5,884 bases of DNA from Trichodesmium sp. MAG_R04. Lineage in GTDB: Bacteria > Cyanobacteriota > Cyanobacteriia > Cyanobacteriales > Microcoleaceae. Location: contig JAKQYG010000269.1 in NCBI GenBank assembly GCA_023356515.1, forward strand, positions 1 to 5,884, read 5' to 3'. This document shows positions 5,382 to 5,884 of the stretch, in pieces. The notes beneath the pieces are model-generated. The model was not told where the DNA came from and searched no databases. It saw only the letters and a list, made by a program, of their open reading frames with translations. Within the stretch, counting starts at the first letter, position 1, and each line of letters starts with the position of its first letter. The translations under genes were made by a program, and so were the position numbers.

Positions 5382-5471
5382 ACCACCTATGGAAACAAAA
5401 GGGCATAGCCACTGAAGTTGTTTCTTTTATTGGACTTTTCCCAGGAAGTAATTAACGTAAAATAGTTGTCA

Positions 5472-5495
5472 GGTATATATTATACCCTTTTTTTT
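5472..5495 (+). terminator. Second intrinsic-terminator-like hairpin
   Basis: GGTATA (5472-5477) and TATACC (5481-5486) pair perfectly around the loop TAT; one C and then eight T residues (5488-5495) follow. The stem is short and has only two G:C pairs, but the T-run is long. No gene lies upstream between 5115 and 5471, so if real it ends an unannotated plus-strand transcript. Confidence 0.5.
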
Positions 5496-5598
5496 ACTGT
5501 TTTTTCACTAAAGTCTCGTTAATTAAGCCATAGTCAAAACAGAATCTTGAAGAATTTTTGACAAGTCAATGATTAAAAAAAATCAGCAAGATAATCGA

Positions 5599-5633
5599 TA
5601 GCTTTCAAAGCTAAGGAAGATACCTTCTATCTT
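5599..5633 (-). terminator. Two tandem hairpins after the NACHT gene
   Basis: On the minus strand, just past the stop at 5645, AAGATA/TATCTT (5617-5633, loop of five) is followed by the palindrome TAGCTTT-C-AAAGCTA (5599-5613). An eight-base T-run on the minus strand occurs only at 5575-5582, about 16 bases after the second stem. The layout suggests a transcript end but is not a standard intrinsic terminator. Confidence 0.35.
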
Positions 5634-5644
5634 TTGTATTCACA

Positions 5645-5884
5645 CTACATATCAGCAAAATGTTTATACAATAAATGATGAATAAATTGATAGCGATCGC
5701 CTATTCTTTGTAACAATAACCGACTACTAACATAATTAAGAAAACGACGATAATTCCAAGGAATGTGCCCATTACTAAATAAAACAATTCGCAGCACTAA
5801 CATTTTCAATCCTGGCAAACAAAACCTTCCACCAATTAATCCACCAATCAATCCACCAATCAATCCTTTTTTTAATTCCCAAAC
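5645..5884 (-). CDS. C-terminal end of cyanobacterial NACHT-type NTPase (partial at right edge)
   Basis: The frame is open through the right edge (VWELKKG precedes the first LIGG), so these 79 residues are the end of a larger protein, not a small gene starting at TTG 5863. They show a glycine-rich LIGGLIGGLIGG stretch, a hydrophobic segment (GLKMLVLRIVLF), then NGHIPWNYRRFLNY and the closing LLQRIGDRYQFIHHLLYKHFA. From memory, this IPWNYxRFL...LLQRxGxxYxFIHxLLxxHFA ending is typical of large Nostocales proteins with an N-terminal NACHT or similar STAND NTPase domain, thought to sense signals or phage and often carrying membrane segments before this tail. The NTPase part is not in view, so neither its function nor its integrity can be judged. 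The stop TAG is at 5645-5647. Confidence 0.65.
   Translation of the reverse strand, partial: VWELKKGLIGGLIGGLIGGRFCLPGLKMLVLRIVLFSNGHIPWNYRRFLNYVSSRLLLQRIGDRYQFIHHLLYKHFADM
5693..5700. repeat. HIP1 octamer (in the NACHT-type gene)
   Basis: Exact GCGATCGC inside the coding sequence, spanning the RIGD codons. Confidence 0.9.
5829..5864. repeat. 12-bp tandem repeat encoding LIGG units
   Basis: Three successive 12-mers, CCACCAATTAAT then CCACCAATCAAT twice, encode the LIGG repeats on the minus strand. Each whole unit adds four residues without shifting the frame, so the copy number can vary by slippage. Confidence 0.8.

Noticed and set aside
581..5640. tRNA genes in the gene-free stretches
   Set aside because: No T-arm (GGTTCRANYCC-like) word with matching acceptor stems was seen on either strand.
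5645..5863. Complete 72-residue protein starting at TTG 5863
   Set aside because: The same frame continues without a stop to the right edge, and the sequence matches the tail of a long protein family.

Overview
The window looks like cyanobacterial DNA, most likely from a filamentous nitrogen-fixing type (Nostocales). It is AT-rich and carries three exact HIP1 octamers (GCGATCGC). It ends in a protein tail typical of the large cyanobacterial NACHT NTPases, and it holds a group II intron scar, small inverted-repeat transposon relics and CCCC-type short repeats. These assignments rest on recognition of the sequence; no search was run.

Layout from left to right. Positions 2-580 (+) are the C-terminal part of an M16C (PreP-like) insulinase-family peptidase, with an in-frame TAG at 14-16 that would cut off everything shown. 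Positions 581-1289 have no gene. They hold a 90-bp MITE with a 5-bp target duplication, the 3' end (domains V and VI) of a decayed group II intron, and a dispersed palindromic repeat. Positions 1290-2327 (+) encode a lipoprotein substrate-binding protein of the NMT1/THI5 (ThiY-like) family, with no permease or ATPase beside it. Positions 2587-3159 (+) encode a TerD-family protein. Convergent to it, 3349-4188 (-) encodes RsmA/KsgA, the 16S rRNA dimethyladenosine transferase. Positions 4189-5644 are a long accessory stretch. Positions 5645-5884 (-) are the C-terminal end of a NACHT-type protein whose body lies beyond the right edge.

The genes do not form one pathway. RsmA is the housekeeping gene; the SBP, TerD and NACHT genes are accessory and seem to be transcribed singly. 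Small mobile elements have filled the gaps: two full MITE copies with different 5-bp target duplications, one MITE end fragment and the intron scar.

The most interesting region is 4830-5114. It has a plausible promoter, a strong intrinsic terminator (5085-5114) with no annotated gene upstream, and a 28-codon ORF (4879-4965) for a small peptide with a basic N-terminus and a hydrophobic C-terminal half. The ORF's start codon lies in an 8-base segment whose exact complement occurs twice downstream (4989-4996 and 5020-5027), and its possible ribosome binding site can pair with 5015-5021. This is the layout expected of a translationally locked small-peptide mRNA, such as a type I toxin-like unit, or of a structured ncRNA. 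It is a hypothesis from sequence alone.
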